A stretch of 64,000 nt of DNA, taken from NCBI RefSeq assembly GCF_003814705.1, contig NZ_RKRA01000001.1:1302001-1366000 (forward strand), written 5' to 3'. Of the stretch, positions 8,610-16,888 are shown piece by piece. The notes under the pieces were generated by a model. The model was not told where the DNA came from, did not search any database, and was given only the letters and a program-made list of their open reading frames with translations. Origin of the DNA: Georgenia muralis. GTDB lineage: Bacteria; Actinomycetota; Actinomycetes; Actinomycetales; Actinomycetaceae. Positions within the stretch are counted from its first letter, which is position 1; each line of letters opens with the position of its first letter. Both the position numbers and the translations under genes were made by a program.

Positions 8610-9493
8610 CGCGCGAGCTCGTCGTCCTCGGAACCGCCTCCCAGGTGCCCACCCGGACCCGCAACCACAACGGCTACCTCCTGCGGTGGGACGGGACGGG
8701 CTACCTCTTCGACCCCGGGGAGGGCACGCAGCGGCAGATGACCCACGCGGGTGTGGCGTCGTCGTCGGTCCACCACATCTGCCTCACCCACGTCCACGGC
8801 GACCACTGCTACGGGCTGCCCGGGGTCCTCTCACGCCTGGCGCTGGACGGTGTCGAGCACCCCGTCCACCTGCACTACCCGGCGCAGGGCGAGGAGGTCG
8901 TGCGGGCGCTGGTGGAGGTTGCCACCCGCCCCCCGGACCTCCGCCTGCACCCGCACGGATCGGCGGGTGAGGTCGCCGAGGGGCTGTCCGTGGCGCCCCT
9001 GTGCCACCGGGTGGCCACCTTCGGCTACCGGCTGGCCGAGCCTGCGGGACGCAGCCTCGTCCCCGAGCGGCTGGCCTCGGCGGGGATCGCCGGGCCCGAC
9101 GTCGGCCGGCTGCTGCGTGCGGGGACCCTCCACGGGACCACCCTGGCCGACGTCAGCGTCCCGCGGCCGGGCCAGAGCTTCGCCCTGGTGATGGACACCG
9201 CGCCGTGCGCCGGGGCCGAGGAGCTGGCCGACGGGGTGACCCTGCTCCTCTGCGAGTCGACCTTCGCCGACGACGACGCCGCGCTCGCGCACACCTACCT
9301 CCACCTCACGGCGGGCCAGGCGGGCGAGCTCGCGGCGACGGCCGGCGTCGGCCAGTTCGTCCTCACGCACTTCTCGTCCCGGTGTCCCGACGTCGAGGTC
9401 CTCGTCCGGCAGGCCCGCGCCCGCGCCGGGACGGTCGCGGTGGTGGCCGCCGCGGACCTCGACCGGTACGTCCTGCCGCCGCGCCGGGCCTGA
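8606..9493 (+). CDS. rnz: Ribonuclease Z (tRNA 3' endonuclease), MBL fold
   Basis: A 295-residue metallo-beta-lactamase-fold protein. The His-motif T61-H62-V-H64-G-D66-H67 supplies the dinuclear zinc ligands. The VMDTAP, LLCESTFADDD and LTHFSSRC motifs further on are those of RNase Z, which trims the 3' trailer of tRNA precursors lacking an encoded CCA. The GTG at 8606 overlaps the stop of the transporter gene, so translation is probably coupled. Length matches short-form RNase Z. Another MBL hydrolase function is possible but less likely given the motif set. Confidence 0.85.
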   Translation: MTRELVVLGTASQVPTRTRNHNGYLLRWDGTGYLFDPGEGTQRQMTHAGVASSSVHHICLTHVHGDHCYGLPGVLSRLALDGVEHPVHLHYPAQGEEVVRALVEVATRPPDLRLHPHGSAGEVAEGLSVAPLCHRVATFGYRLAEPAGRSLVPERLASAGIAGPDVGRLLRAGTLHGTTLADVSVPRPGQSFALVMDTAPCAGAEELADGVTLLLCESTFADDDAALAHTYLHLTAGQAGELAATAGVGQFVLTHFSSRCPDVEVLVRQARARAGTVAVVAAADLDRYVLPPRRA

Positions 9494-9520
9494 GCGCCGC
9501 CGTGCACGAGCGGGCGGGGC

Positions 9521-10624
9521 TCAGGCCTGGGCCGTGCCCCAGCGCTCCTCGATGCGGCCGAACCGCCACACCGTGACGCTGACGAGCCAGACCAGGACGA
9601 ACGTGGCGACCAGGCCGTACCCGACGTAGGTCATGTCCAGGGCGGCGACGGCACCGAGGGGTCCGCCCTCGACGTCGAAGGTCTCCGCGACGAGCTGGCC
9701 CAGCACGACCGTGCCGATGCCCAGTGCCGCGACGACCGAGATCACGGTGACGGTGAGGTTGTAGTAGACCTTGCGGACCGGGCGCAGGAACGCCCAGCGG
9801 TAGGCCCGGGCCATGAAGATCCCGTCGGCGGCGTCGAAGAGGCTCATCCCGGCGGCGAAGAGGACCGGCAGGACGAGGATCGCGTACCAGGGCAGGGTGA
9901 ACGCGGCGGTGCCGCCGGCCAGGACGAGCAGGGCCACCTGGGTGGCGGTGTCGAAGCCGAGGCCCATGAGCAGGCCCACGGGGTAGAGGTGCCAGGCCTT
10001 GGTCACCCGACGCATCACGCGCGAGAGCAGCCGGGCGAGCAGGCCGCGGTTGTTGAGCAGGCGCTCGAGCTCGGCCTCGTCGAGCGGCGCCCCGCGCATC
10101 TCGCGGAAGACCTTGACGATCCCCGAGACCGACCCGAGGTTCATGAGGCCGATGACGATGAGGAAGGTCCCCGCGACGACCGTGCCGATCAGCCCGAGCG
10201 TCTGCTGGAGCTGGGAGCTCTCGTCCTGGACCGGGCCGGCCAGGACCCGCACGCCCAGAGCCAGCAGCAGCGAGAGCGCGAACACGACGCTGGAGTGGCC
10301 GAGCGAGAACCAGAAGCCGGCGCTGAGGGCCGGCCGCCCCTCGCCGACCAGCTTGCGGGTGGTGTTGTCGATCGCGGCGATGTGGTCCGCGTCGACGGCG
10401 TGCCGTACGCCCAGGAGGAAGGCGGTCATCCCCAGGCCGACCCCGAAGACGCCGGTGGCGCCGACCGCGATCTGCTGCGGGGCGACGGCGAGGAGGAGCA
10501 CGCCCCAGCCGACGACGTTGAGGAGGACGACCACCGCGGCCATGCCGGCGACGGAACGCCGCTCCGGGCCGGACCAGGAGCGCCGGGCGGTCGGCGTGCG
10601 CGGGTGGGTCAGCGTGTCGGGCAT
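9521..10624 (-). CDS. NiCoT nickel/cobalt transporter
   Basis: A 367-residue membrane protein with about eight helices. RHAVDADHIAAIDN (about residues 74-87) is the HX4DH signature of the HoxN/NixA/RcnA-type NiCoT family, which imports Ni2+ or Co2+ across the plasma membrane. The second family region LGFDTATQVALL also appears. It lies 70 bp downstream of the TauE gene in the same direction, so it may be the last gene of the sulfur operon that begins at 13265. No cobalamin or nickel riboswitch is visible in the short gap. Metal preference is not deducible. Confidence 0.9.
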   Translation of the reverse strand: MPDTLTHPRTPTARRSWSGPERRSVAGMAAVVVLLNVVGWGVLLLAVAPQQIAVGATGVFGVGLGMTAFLLGVRHAVDADHIAAIDNTTRKLVGEGRPALSAGFWFSLGHSSVVFALSLLLALGVRVLAGPVQDESSQLQQTLGLIGTVVAGTFLIVIGLMNLGSVSGIVKVFREMRGAPLDEAELERLLNNRGLLARLLSRVMRRVTKAWHLYPVGLLMGLGFDTATQVALLVLAGGTAAFTLPWYAILVLPVLFAAGMSLFDAADGIFMARAYRWAFLRPVRKVYYNLTVTVISVVAALGIGTVVLGQLVAETFDVEGGPLGAVAALDMTYVGYGLVATFVLVWLVSVTVWRFGRIEERWGTAQA

Positions 10625-10694
10625 GGCGATCCTTCCGGCAGCGGGCGGGGGCGGCAGTGGTGGGAGGAGTGTGGCAGCGGGGCGGGAGTGACCG

Positions 10695-11522
10695 TCAGAG
10701 CAGCCGGGGGACGGACTGCACCGCCATGGCCAGGGCCACGAGGACGAGCAGCACCGTGAAGGCCAGGCTGAGGCGCTCGGGACGCACCCGGGTGACCACC
10801 CGGCTGCCCAGGAGGCTGCCGGCGACCGCGGCCGCGGTGAACAGGCCGAGAACCGCCCAGTCCAGGCTCACGTCCTGCCCCAGGCGCGCGGCCAGGGAGG
10901 TGACGCTGTTGACGCTGATGACGACGAGGGAGGTGCCCACGGCCACCGGCATCGGCAGCCGCAGCGCCAGCACGAGCGCCGGGACCGCAGCGAAGCCGCC
11001 CCCGACCCCGAAGAAGCCGGTGAGCAGGCCGACCGCGGCGGCCGTGAGGACCAGGACGACCGCCCGGCCGCAGTCGCAGCGCAGCGGTCGCAGGCTCAGG
11101 ATCGGGCTCGTGCGCGCCTCGACGACCGGCCCGCCGGCCCGGGCGGACCGGGCGGACCGGGCGGCGCTGCGCCTGCGCTGCGTCATCAGACCGGCGACCA
11201 CCAGGAGCAGCCCGGCGAACGCGACCAGGAGCACCTGGGGGTCGACCCGCACGGACAGCAACGACGCCGGGTACGCACCGGCCACGCCGAGGAGCCCGAA
11301 GACCAGACCCTGCCCCAGCCGCACCCGGCCCGCCCGCAGGTGCGGGAGCATCCCGATCGCGGTGGTGATCCCGACGATGATGAGCGAGCCGGTGGTGGCC
11401 GATCGCACGTCCTGGCCGAGGAGGTACACCAGCGCCGGGACGGTGAGGATCGAGCCGCCACCGCCGAGCGCCCCGAGCGTGATGCCGACGAGCAGGCCGA
11501 GCGGGATGGTCAGCGCGAGCAC
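10695..11522 (-). CDS. Sulfite exporter TauE/SafE family protein
   Basis: A 275-residue protein with about eight helices in two repeats. LGALGGGGSILTVPAL near the N-terminus and GFFGVGGGFAAVPAL in the second half are the paired TauE/SafE motifs. Members move sulfite, sulfoacetate or other organosulfur anions. Sitting 2 bp after the persulfide-dioxygenase-like gene, it would expel the sulfite made by that enzyme. GTG 11522 is the first in-frame start after the upstream stop. The two halves are joined by an Arg-rich cytoplasmic loop holding a CDC motif. Confidence 0.9.
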   Translation of the reverse strand: MLALTIPLGLLVGITLGALGGGGSILTVPALVYLLGQDVRSATTGSLIIVGITTAIGMLPHLRAGRVRLGQGLVFGLLGVAGAYPASLLSVRVDPQVLLVAFAGLLLVVAGLMTQRRRSAARSARSARAGGPVVEARTSPILSLRPLRCDCGRAVVLVLTAAAVGLLTGFFGVGGGFAAVPALVLALRLPMPVAVGTSLVVISVNSVTSLAARLGQDVSLDWAVLGLFTAAAVAGSLLGSRVVTRVRPERLSLAFTVLLVLVALAMAVQSVPRLL

Positions 11523-11524
11523 CG

Positions 11525-12895
11525 TCAGACCGCCGCGGTCTCCTCGAGCACCGGCAGGCCGGCGGCGCGGGCGGACTGGTCGAAGGAGTCGTCGATGACG
11601 ACGACCCGGTGGCCCCTGGCCATGAGGAACGAGGCGGCCATGGTGGCGCGGTAGCCGGCGGCGCAGTGCACCCACACCTCACCGGCGGGCACCTCGTCGA
11701 TCCGGCCCAGGAGGTCGTGGAGCGGGATGTGCACGGAGCCCTCGATGTGCCCGTCGCGCCACTCCGAGACCCGGCGGACGTCGACCACGGAGACCTCGCG
11801 GTGGTGGCGGACCTGCGCGAGGTCGGCGAAGGTCGCCCGGTCGATCGTGGCCAGCGGCTCGTCGGTCCAGTCCTCCGGCCCGCCGGTCGCGGCCGCCGCG
11901 GGCCGGTCGATGCCGATGCGGACCAGCTCGCGCTGGGCCTCGGCGACCTGCTCGCGGGTCTCGCCCAGCAGGGTGACCGGGGTCCCCCAGGGGATGAGCC
12001 AGCCGAGGTAGGTGGAGAACTGCCCGTCCAGCCCGAAGGCGAACGAGCCGGGGACGTGCCCGGCCGCGAAGGCGGTGCGGGTGCGCAGGTCCACGAGCCA
12101 CTCCCCCGCCTCGAGACGGCGGCGCAGCTCGGCCTTGTCGGCCTGCTCGGGGAAGGACAGGTCCGGTGCGGCGGGACCGGCCGCGTTGGCCGGGCCCATG
12201 TGGACGTAGTACGCGGGGTAGACGTCGAGCCCGGCGACGACCTCGGCGACGTAGTCCGCCTCGTCCTGGGACAGGACGGGGTTGATGAGCCGCTCCTGGG
12301 CGATGGTCGACGCGGTGGTGTCGCCGCCGGTCGAGGTGGCCGAGCAGAAGCTGCCGAACCCGTGGGTCGGCATGACCTTCGTCGAGCCCGGGAGCTCCTC
12401 GGCAAGGCGGCGCGCCGAGCGGAACTGGTGGTGGGCGAGGTCGTGGGTGTGCTCGGCGCCGAGGAGGTCGGGCCGGCCGGTGGAGCCGAAGAGCAGCGAG
12501 CCGCCGGAGAAGACGGCCGGCGAGTCACCCTCGAGGGCGTAGGACATGTGGGTGAAGGTGTGGCCGGGCGTGTGCATGGCCCGGACCCTCAGCTCGGGGC
12601 TGACCTCGACGACGTCGCCGTCGTGGATGGGCTCGCGCTCGAAGGAGACGTCGTCGGCGGCGTTGACGTGGTAACGCGCGCCCACCTGCTGCGCGAGGGC
12701 GTACCCGCCGGTGACGTAGTCGTTGTGGATGTGGGTCTCGAAGACGTGGGTGATCCGCACGCCGGCCTTCTCGGCCGCGTCGAGCATGCGGTCGATGTCG
12801 CGCTGGGGGTCGACGACGAAGGCGACCTCGCCGTCGTGGACCAGGTAGCTGCGGTCGCCGAGGGAGGGGGTCTCGATGGAGATGATCGTGGCCAT
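11525..12895 (-). CDS. MBL-fold persulfide dioxygenase-like protein with two rhodanese domains
   Basis: A 456-residue fusion. Residues 1-230 form a metallo-beta-lactamase domain of the ETHE1/CstB type. FETHIHNDYVTGG carries the metal-binding HxHxD, with Tyr in place of the last His, which is not an iron ligand in mononuclear persulfide dioxygenases. The first rhodanese repeat (about 255-345) has no active Cys in its loop (LLGETREQ), while the second (about 365-450) has VHCAAGYRA with a catalytic Cys. It likely oxidises persulfides to sulfite and shuttles sulfane sulfur. It is the middle gene of an operon with a rhodanese and a TauE exporter. ATG 12895 is used; long in-frame sequence upstream is non-coding. 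Confidence 0.88.
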   Translation of the reverse strand: MATIISIETPSLGDRSYLVHDGEVAFVVDPQRDIDRMLDAAEKAGVRITHVFETHIHNDYVTGGYALAQQVGARYHVNAADDVSFEREPIHDGDVVEVSPELRVRAMHTPGHTFTHMSYALEGDSPAVFSGGSLLFGSTGRPDLLGAEHTHDLAHHQFRSARRLAEELPGSTKVMPTHGFGSFCSATSTGGDTTASTIAQERLINPVLSQDEADYVAEVVAGLDVYPAYYVHMGPANAAGPAAPDLSFPEQADKAELRRRLEAGEWLVDLRTRTAFAAGHVPGSFAFGLDGQFSTYLGWLIPWGTPVTLLGETREQVAEAQRELVRIGIDRPAAAATGGPEDWTDEPLATIDRATFADLAQVRHHREVSVVDVRRVSEWRDGHIEGSVHIPLHDLLGRIDEVPAGEVWVHCAAGYRATMAASFLMARGHRVVVIDDSFDQSARAAGLPVLEETAAV

Positions 12896-12941
12896 CAGGT
12901 CAGAGTCCTTTGCGGTGTCGGGTTGCTGGGCGGTGACGCGC

Positions 12942-13265
12942 TCAGGCGCGGTCGCGGTTCGGTCCGGTGACGACCGGGTGGCCCTGGGAGATCCACGCCA
13001 TGGTGCCGCCGTCGACGGAGTAGGCGTCGTGGCCGGCCCGGACGAGGTAGTCCATGACGGTCCGGCTGCGGTTGCCGCTGCGGCAGATGACGTACACCGG
13101 CTCGCCCTTGGGCAGGTCGGTGTGGCGGACGGGCACCTGGCCCATGGGCAGCAGCTCCGCGCCGGGGACGTGGCCCTCGACGTACTCGGAGGGCTCGCGC
13201 ACGTCCAGGACGTAGGCGCCGGTGGCGCGAGCGGCGGCGAGCTGGTCGATGGTGACGACGGGCAT
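12942..13265 (-). CDS. Single-domain rhodanese
   Basis: A 107-residue rhodanese. The active loop is C61-R-S-G-N-R-S, typical of PspE/GlpE-like sulfurtransferases that carry sulfane sulfur. It is the first gene of the sulfur operon, 46 bp before the persulfide-dioxygenase-like gene. About 40 bp upstream of its ATG lies the 18-bp palindrome at 13306-13323. That suggests control by a copper- or persulfide-type CsoR-family repressor, although none is encoded in this window. An AGGAGTGACC site precedes the ATG. Confidence 0.9.
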   Translation of the reverse strand: MPVVTIDQLAAARATGAYVLDVREPSEYVEGHVPGAELLPMGQVPVRHTDLPKGEPVYVICRSGNRSRTVMDYLVRAGHDAYSVDGGTMAWISQGHPVVTGPNRDRA

Positions 13266-13305
13266 GGATGGTCACTCCTGTTCTGTGTGGGGCAGGACCG
13301 GACGT

Positions 13306-13323
13306 TATACCCCATGGGGTATA
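13306..13323. promoter_or_regulatory. CsoR/CstR-type operator palindrome
   Basis: TATACCCCATGGGGTATA is a perfect 18-bp inverted repeat, 41 bp upstream of the rhodanese start. TACCCC...GGGGTA arms are the pattern of CsoR-family operators, including those of the persulfide sensor CstR that represses rhodanese, CstB and TauE genes. The genes downstream fit the CstR regulon. The assignment to a particular sensor is inference. Confidence 0.7.
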
Positions 13324-13416
13324 GGCGCAAACAGGAGGGGTCCCGGAGATATTCCACGCCTCTCTTCCCCGCCGCGCCAGGGCCGCAGGGCCCGGGCCCG
13401 GTCACCGGCCGGCCCG

Positions 13417-13471
13417 CGGGCGGCCGTCGGGCGGCCGTCGGGCGGCCTTGGGGCGGCCGTCGGGCGGCCGT
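13417..13471. repeat. Five tandem 11-bp units
   Basis: Five consecutive copies of CGGGCGGCCGT (the third and fourth with one or two changes) lie between the rhodanese promoter and the DUF2202 gene. They probably arose by slippage. The remainder of the 13266-13601 gap holds the operator above and no other gene that I can see. Confidence 0.8.
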
Positions 13472-13601
13472 CGCCGGAGCGGCCGCGGCCGGCCGCCGCT
13501 TCACGAAGGCTTCACACGGGCGATGCCGAGGCCCTCACGCGGGGGCGGTGGACTTGTCCTCAAGACCGAGAGGGCATCGAGCCCCGGGAGAGGTGAGAAC
13601 G

Positions 13602-14282
13602 ATGAGGATCATGAGGACGGGTGCTGTGGCACTGGCCGTCGCCGCCGTCGCCGTGGGGACGGCGGGCGTCGCGACGGCGCGACCGGCGGGCCCCGGCGAC
13701 GGCTGGCCCGGCGGCCCCAACCGCAGCGGCGACCCGGTCGCGGCGGTGACGGTGGACCTCACCGACGAGGAGGTGGCTGGCCTGGTCTTCACCCGCGAGG
13801 AGGAGGCGATGGCGCGCGACGTCTACCAGTCGTTCGCCGAGCTGTACCCGGAGACGGAGGTCTTCACCCGCATCGCGACGAGCGAGCAGCGTCACTTCGA
13901 CGCGATCGGCAACGTCCTCGAACGGTACGGGATCGACGACCCCAGCACGGGTGAGCCGGGCGTGTACGTCGACGGCGCGGTCCAGGACCTCTACGACGGC
14001 TGGCTGGCGGACGGCTCCGTGTCGGTGCAGGCCGCGTACGAGGTCGGCGTCGAGCTCGAGACGGTCGACATCGAGGACCTCCAGGGTCTCGTCGACGCCA
14101 CCGACAACGCGATGCTGGACCGGGTGTACTCGAACCTGCTGGCGGGCTCGGAGAACCACCTCGCCGCCTTCGAGGCGGCGGCCGCCGGCGAGACCCCGGC
14201 CCTGTGCACTCAGGACGGCACGGGCATGCAGGACCGGCAGATGATGGGCCGGGGCGGTCACGGCCCGGGTCACCGGAGCTGA
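13602..14282 (+). CDS. Secreted DUF2202 ferritin-like protein
   Basis: A 226-residue exported protein. Residues 1-27 form a signal peptide ending near ATARPAG. The mature part (about 55-205) matches DUF2202, a four-helix ferritin-like family. EEEAMARDVY, SEQRHFDAI and ENHLAAF supply the Glu/His positions that could bind a di-metal centre. The C-terminus is Met/His/Gly-rich (DRQMMGRGGHGPGHRS), a look common in metal-handling proteins. ATG 13602 is chosen because GGGAGAGG lies 9 nt upstream; an in-frame GTG at 13593 overlaps that site. The function of the family is not established. Confidence 0.85.
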   Translation: MRIMRTGAVALAVAAVAVGTAGVATARPAGPGDGWPGGPNRSGDPVAAVTVDLTDEEVAGLVFTREEEAMARDVYQSFAELYPETEVFTRIATSEQRHFDAIGNVLERYGIDDPSTGEPGVYVDGAVQDLYDGWLADGSVSVQAAYEVGVELETVDIEDLQGLVDATDNAMLDRVYSNLLAGSENHLAAFEAAAAGETPALCTQDGTGMQDRQMMGRGGHGPGHRS

Positions 14283-14302
14283 CGGACCGGCACGGCACGC
14301 CG

Positions 14303-14350
14303 GGCAGTACTCGCCAGGCACTTACCCGCCAGGCAGTACTCGCCAGGCAC
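14303..14350. repeat. Two 19-bp direct repeats
   Basis: GGCAGTACTCGCCAGGCAC occurs at 14303-14321 and again at 14332-14350, a 29-bp period, just after the DUF2202 gene. The function is unknown; local duplication is the simplest reading. Confidence 0.8.
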
Positions 14351-14351
14351 G

Positions 14352-14386
14352 GAACGGGCGGCACCCCCAGGGGGCGCCGCTCGTTC
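14352..14386 (+). terminator. Strong hairpin after DUF2202 gene
   Basis: Two 17-base arms (GAACGGGCGGCACCCCC and its partner ending CGCTCGTTC) pair with only two mismatched positions, both wobble-compatible on one strand. The site is 70 bp after the DUF2202 stop and has no U-tract. It could also serve the converging SufE operon, although it is far from it. Confidence 0.6.
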
Positions 14387-14672
14387 CCGCGCTCGGACCC
14401 TCTCGTGGGCAATATCCGCCGCTCCGACGGGGAGAAAGTGACGGATCGGTCACATCCGGCGGCTCATCCCCGCCGATGTCTCCCCGACGAGGGCCACAAT
14501 CCCTGCATCGCTGCGGCTGACCCCGGCGCCTGGGCTGACCCTCCCAGACCTGGCCGACCCTGCCGGGACGTGGCCGACCCTGCCGCGCCGGCCACCGGGG
14601 CTCGCGCGTCGCCGCGGTTCGCACGTCGCCGCGGTTCGCGCGTCGCCCGAGCCAACCGGCCCGACGGCGGGC
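14387..14672. other. Non-coding gap between DUF2202 and sufE
   Basis: No gene is supported here. The gap holds a GTGAC-N6-GTCAC palindrome at 14438-14453 and 17-bp tandem units at 14604-14647 (GCGCGTCGCCGCGGTTC, then one copy with a single change and a partial copy). It also has two copies of TGGCCGACCCTGCC. No known riboswitch fold was recognised. Confidence 0.6.
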
Positions 14673-15122
14673 TCAGATCCCGGCCTTCTCCTTGACCTGG
14701 CGCTTGATGCGCCCGAGCATCCCCGCCATGCCCCGCAGGCGCAGCGGGCTGACGGCCTCGGCGAGGCCGAGCCGGCCGGTGAAGTCGGCGGGCACGTCGA
14801 GGATCTCCTGCGCCGTCCGGCCGTCGAGTCCCTCGTGGAGGATGCCCGCGAAGCCCCGGGTGGTGGGCGCCTCGCGCGGGGCGGAGAAGTACAGCCGGAC
14901 CACGGCGTCCCCGCCGGCGCCCTCGACCTCGGTGAGCAGGAAGATCGGCGACTGGCACTCCGGGACCGGCTCGAGGAGCTCGGGGTGCTCCGCGTACCGC
15001 TCCGGCAGGTCGGGCAGCCCCTGGCTGAACTCCAGCAGCAGCTGGAGCCGCTCGGGCACGGGCATCGCGGTGAAGTCCTCCGCGATCCCGGCGAGGCCCT
15101 CGGGGAGGTCGGTGGCCGTCAC
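14673..15122 (-). CDS. sufE: SufE-type cysteine desulfuration acceptor
   Basis: A 149-residue SufE-fold protein. Cys56 in PECQSP is the conserved acceptor Cys that takes persulfide from a SufS-type cysteine desulfurase. Two Arg/Gly-rich conserved stretches (ETRGFAGIL-like TTRGFAGIL and [11 protein letters not shown]) also fit. No suf operon is nearby. Instead the gene overlaps the 3' end of a two-domain sulfurtransferase by 4 bp (ATGA). That pairing recurs in actinobacteria as I recall, and it suggests SufE may accept sulfur from or pass it to that enzyme. Confidence 0.92.
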   Translation of the reverse strand: MTATDLPEGLAGIAEDFTAMPVPERLQLLLEFSQGLPDLPERYAEHPELLEPVPECQSPIFLLTEVEGAGGDAVVRLYFSAPREAPTTRGFAGILHEGLDGRTAQEILDVPADFTGRLGLAEAVSPLRLRGMAGMLGRIKRQVKEKAGI

Positions 15123-16015
15123 CGCGTCACCTCACCCGGCTCCTCGCCGCGGGCGATGGGCACCCGCACGGCGTTGCCCCACTCGGTCCACGAGCCGTCG
15201 TAGTTGCGCACGTCCGGGAAGCCGAGGAGCTGCTGCAGGACGAACCACGTGTGGCTGGACCGCTCCCCGATGCGGCAGTAGGTGATGACCGGCTCGGCGG
15301 CGTCGAGGCCCTTCTCGTCGACGTAGATCGCGGCGAGCTCGTCGCGCGAGCGGAACGTCCCGTCCTCGTTCGCGGCCCGCGCCCACGGCACGGACTGCGC
15401 GCCGGGGATGTGCCCGCCCCGCAGCGCCCCCTCCTCGGGGTAGTCCGGCATGTGGGTGCGCTCGCCGGTGTACTCCGGCAGCGACCGCACGTCGACGAGC
15501 TGCCCGCCGAGGAAGGCCAGGACGTCGTCCTTGAACGCCCGCACGGGTGCGTCCTCCCGCTCGACGACCGGGTAGTCCGCCGCTGCCGGCGACGGCCTCG
15601 CGGTGGTCATCTCCCGGCCCTCCGCCTCCCACTTGGCGCGGCCGCCGTCGAGCAGGCGCACGTCCTGGTGGCCGAACAGGGTGAAGACCCACAGCGCGTA
15701 CGCGGCCCACCAGTTGTTCTTGTCGCCGTAGATGACGACCGTGGTCTCGCGGCCGATCCCCCTGGCGGACATGAGCCGGGCGAACCCGGCTCCGTCGACG
15801 TAGTCCCGGGTGACGGGGTCGTTGAGGTCGAGGTGCCAGTCGACCTTGACCGCACCGGGGATGTGCCCGGTCTCGTAGAGCAGGACGTCCTCGTCGCTCT
15901 CGACGACGACGAGTCCCGGCTCGCCGAGGTGGGCGGCGAGCCACGCGGTGCTCACGAGCCGCTCGGGGTGGGCGTAGTCGGCGAACTTCGGGTCGTCGTC
16001 GCGGGGCAGGGTCAT
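15119..16015 (-). CDS. Two-domain thiosulfate/3-mercaptopyruvate sulfurtransferase
   Basis: A 298-residue tandem rhodanese of the CysA2/SseA type. The N-terminal rhodanese is inactive and structural ([17 protein letters not shown], no loop Cys). The C-terminal domain has the active loop [13 protein letters not shown] with the catalytic Cys. It transfers sulfane sulfur from thiosulfate or mercaptopyruvate. It is translationally coupled to sufE through an ATGA overlap. Its promoter lies in the short gap shared with the divergent SRAP gene. Confidence 0.92.
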   Translation of the reverse strand: MTLPRDDDPKFADYAHPERLVSTAWLAAHLGEPGLVVVESDEDVLLYETGHIPGAVKVDWHLDLNDPVTRDYVDGAGFARLMSARGIGRETTVVIYGDKNNWWAAYALWVFTLFGHQDVRLLDGGRAKWEAEGREMTTARPSPAAADYPVVEREDAPVRAFKDDVLAFLGGQLVDVRSLPEYTGERTHMPDYPEEGALRGGHIPGAQSVPWARAANEDGTFRSRDELAAIYVDEKGLDAAEPVITYCRIGERSSHTWFVLQQLLGFPDVRNYDGSWTEWGNAVRVPIARGEEPGEVTR

Positions 16016-16082
16016 GGCGGCTGGCCTCTCGGTCGGGGGGTTGCGGCTGCTCCCATCCTCTCACCGGAGCACACTGGTCGGT

Positions 16083-16796
16083 ATGTGCGGTCGCTACGCC
16101 AACGCCCGTCGGGACGCCGACCTGGTGGGAGCCTTCGGGATCGAGGACGTCGTCGGGGACGAGCCGGCGCCGTCGTGGAACGTCGCGCCGACCGACGACG
16201 TGCGGGTGGTGCTCGAGCGGGCCCCGCGCGAGGAGCCCGAGGAACGTCCCGCGCGCCAGCTGCGCACCGTCCGGTGGGGGCTGGTGCCCTCGTGGGCGAA
16301 GGACGCCTCGATCGGCGCCCGGCTCATCAACGCCCGCTCCGAGTCGGTGACCGAGAAGCCGGCCTTCAAGGCCGCGGCCGCCCGGCGCCGCTGCCTGGTT
16401 CCCGCGGACGGGTACTACGAGTGGGAGAAGCTGCCGTCTGGCGGCAAGCAGCCGTACTTCCTCCACGGCGACGGCGTGCTCGGCTTCGCCGGTCTGTACG
16501 AGCTGTGGCCGGACCCCTCGAGGGACGCGGACGACCCGGCGCGGTGGTGGTGGACGTTCACGATCCTCACCACCCGGGCCGGTGATACGCTGGGGCACAT
16601 CCACGACCGCACACCGGTGGTGGTGCCACCCGCCATGGCCGGCGACTGGCTCGACCCGCGGCTGACGAAGCCCTCGGAGGTGCGCGCGATGATCGAGGCG
16701 ATGCCCGAGCCGGTGCTCGAGCCGCGGCCCGTGGGCCGGGCGGTGGGCAACGTCGCCAACAACGGGCCGCAGCTCGTCGAGCGCGTCGAGCTCTAG
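16083..16796 (+). CDS. SRAP-domain abasic-site protein (YedK/HMCES family)
   Basis: A 237-residue SRAP protein that shields abasic sites in single-stranded DNA by a thiazolidine DNA-protein cross-link. The obligate Cys2 (after Met removal) is present in MCGRYAN. Further active-site pieces are NARSES, the Glu in YYEWEK and His in GHIHDRTPV. The start is fixed by Cys2; reading upstream would bury it. A CACACT -10-like hexamer ends 7 nt before the ATG and there is no Shine-Dalgarno sequence, so the mRNA is probably leaderless. It stands alone, divergent from the sulfurtransferase. Confidence 0.93.
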   Translation: MCGRYANARRDADLVGAFGIEDVVGDEPAPSWNVAPTDDVRVVLERAPREEPEERPARQLRTVRWGLVPSWAKDASIGARLINARSESVTEKPAFKAAAARRRCLVPADGYYEWEKLPSGGKQPYFLHGDGVLGFAGLYELWPDPSRDADDPARWWWTFTILTTRAGDTLGHIHDRTPVVVPPAMAGDWLDPRLTKPSEVRAMIEAMPEPVLEPRPVGRAVGNVANNGPQLVERVEL

Positions 16797-16820
16797 CACG
16801 CGGTCACCGCGGCCCGGCCG

Positions 16821-16888
16821 GTGCTCCCGGCGGGCTGGTGCTCCCGGCAGGCCGGTGCTCCCGGCAGGCCGGTGCTCCCGGCGGGCCG
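16821..16888. repeat. Four tandem 17-bp units
   Basis: GTGCTCCCGGCGGGCTG and three close copies run head to tail between the SRAP stop and the lipoprotein stop. They are non-coding. They may form alternative hairpins between two convergent genes, but I see no defined terminator. Confidence 0.85.

Noticed and set aside
14438-14453. GTGAC-N6-GTCAC as a Crp/GlxR site or riboswitch element
   Set aside because: Spacing does not fit TGTGA-N6-TCACA, and no gene starts downstream within a sensible distance on the plus strand.
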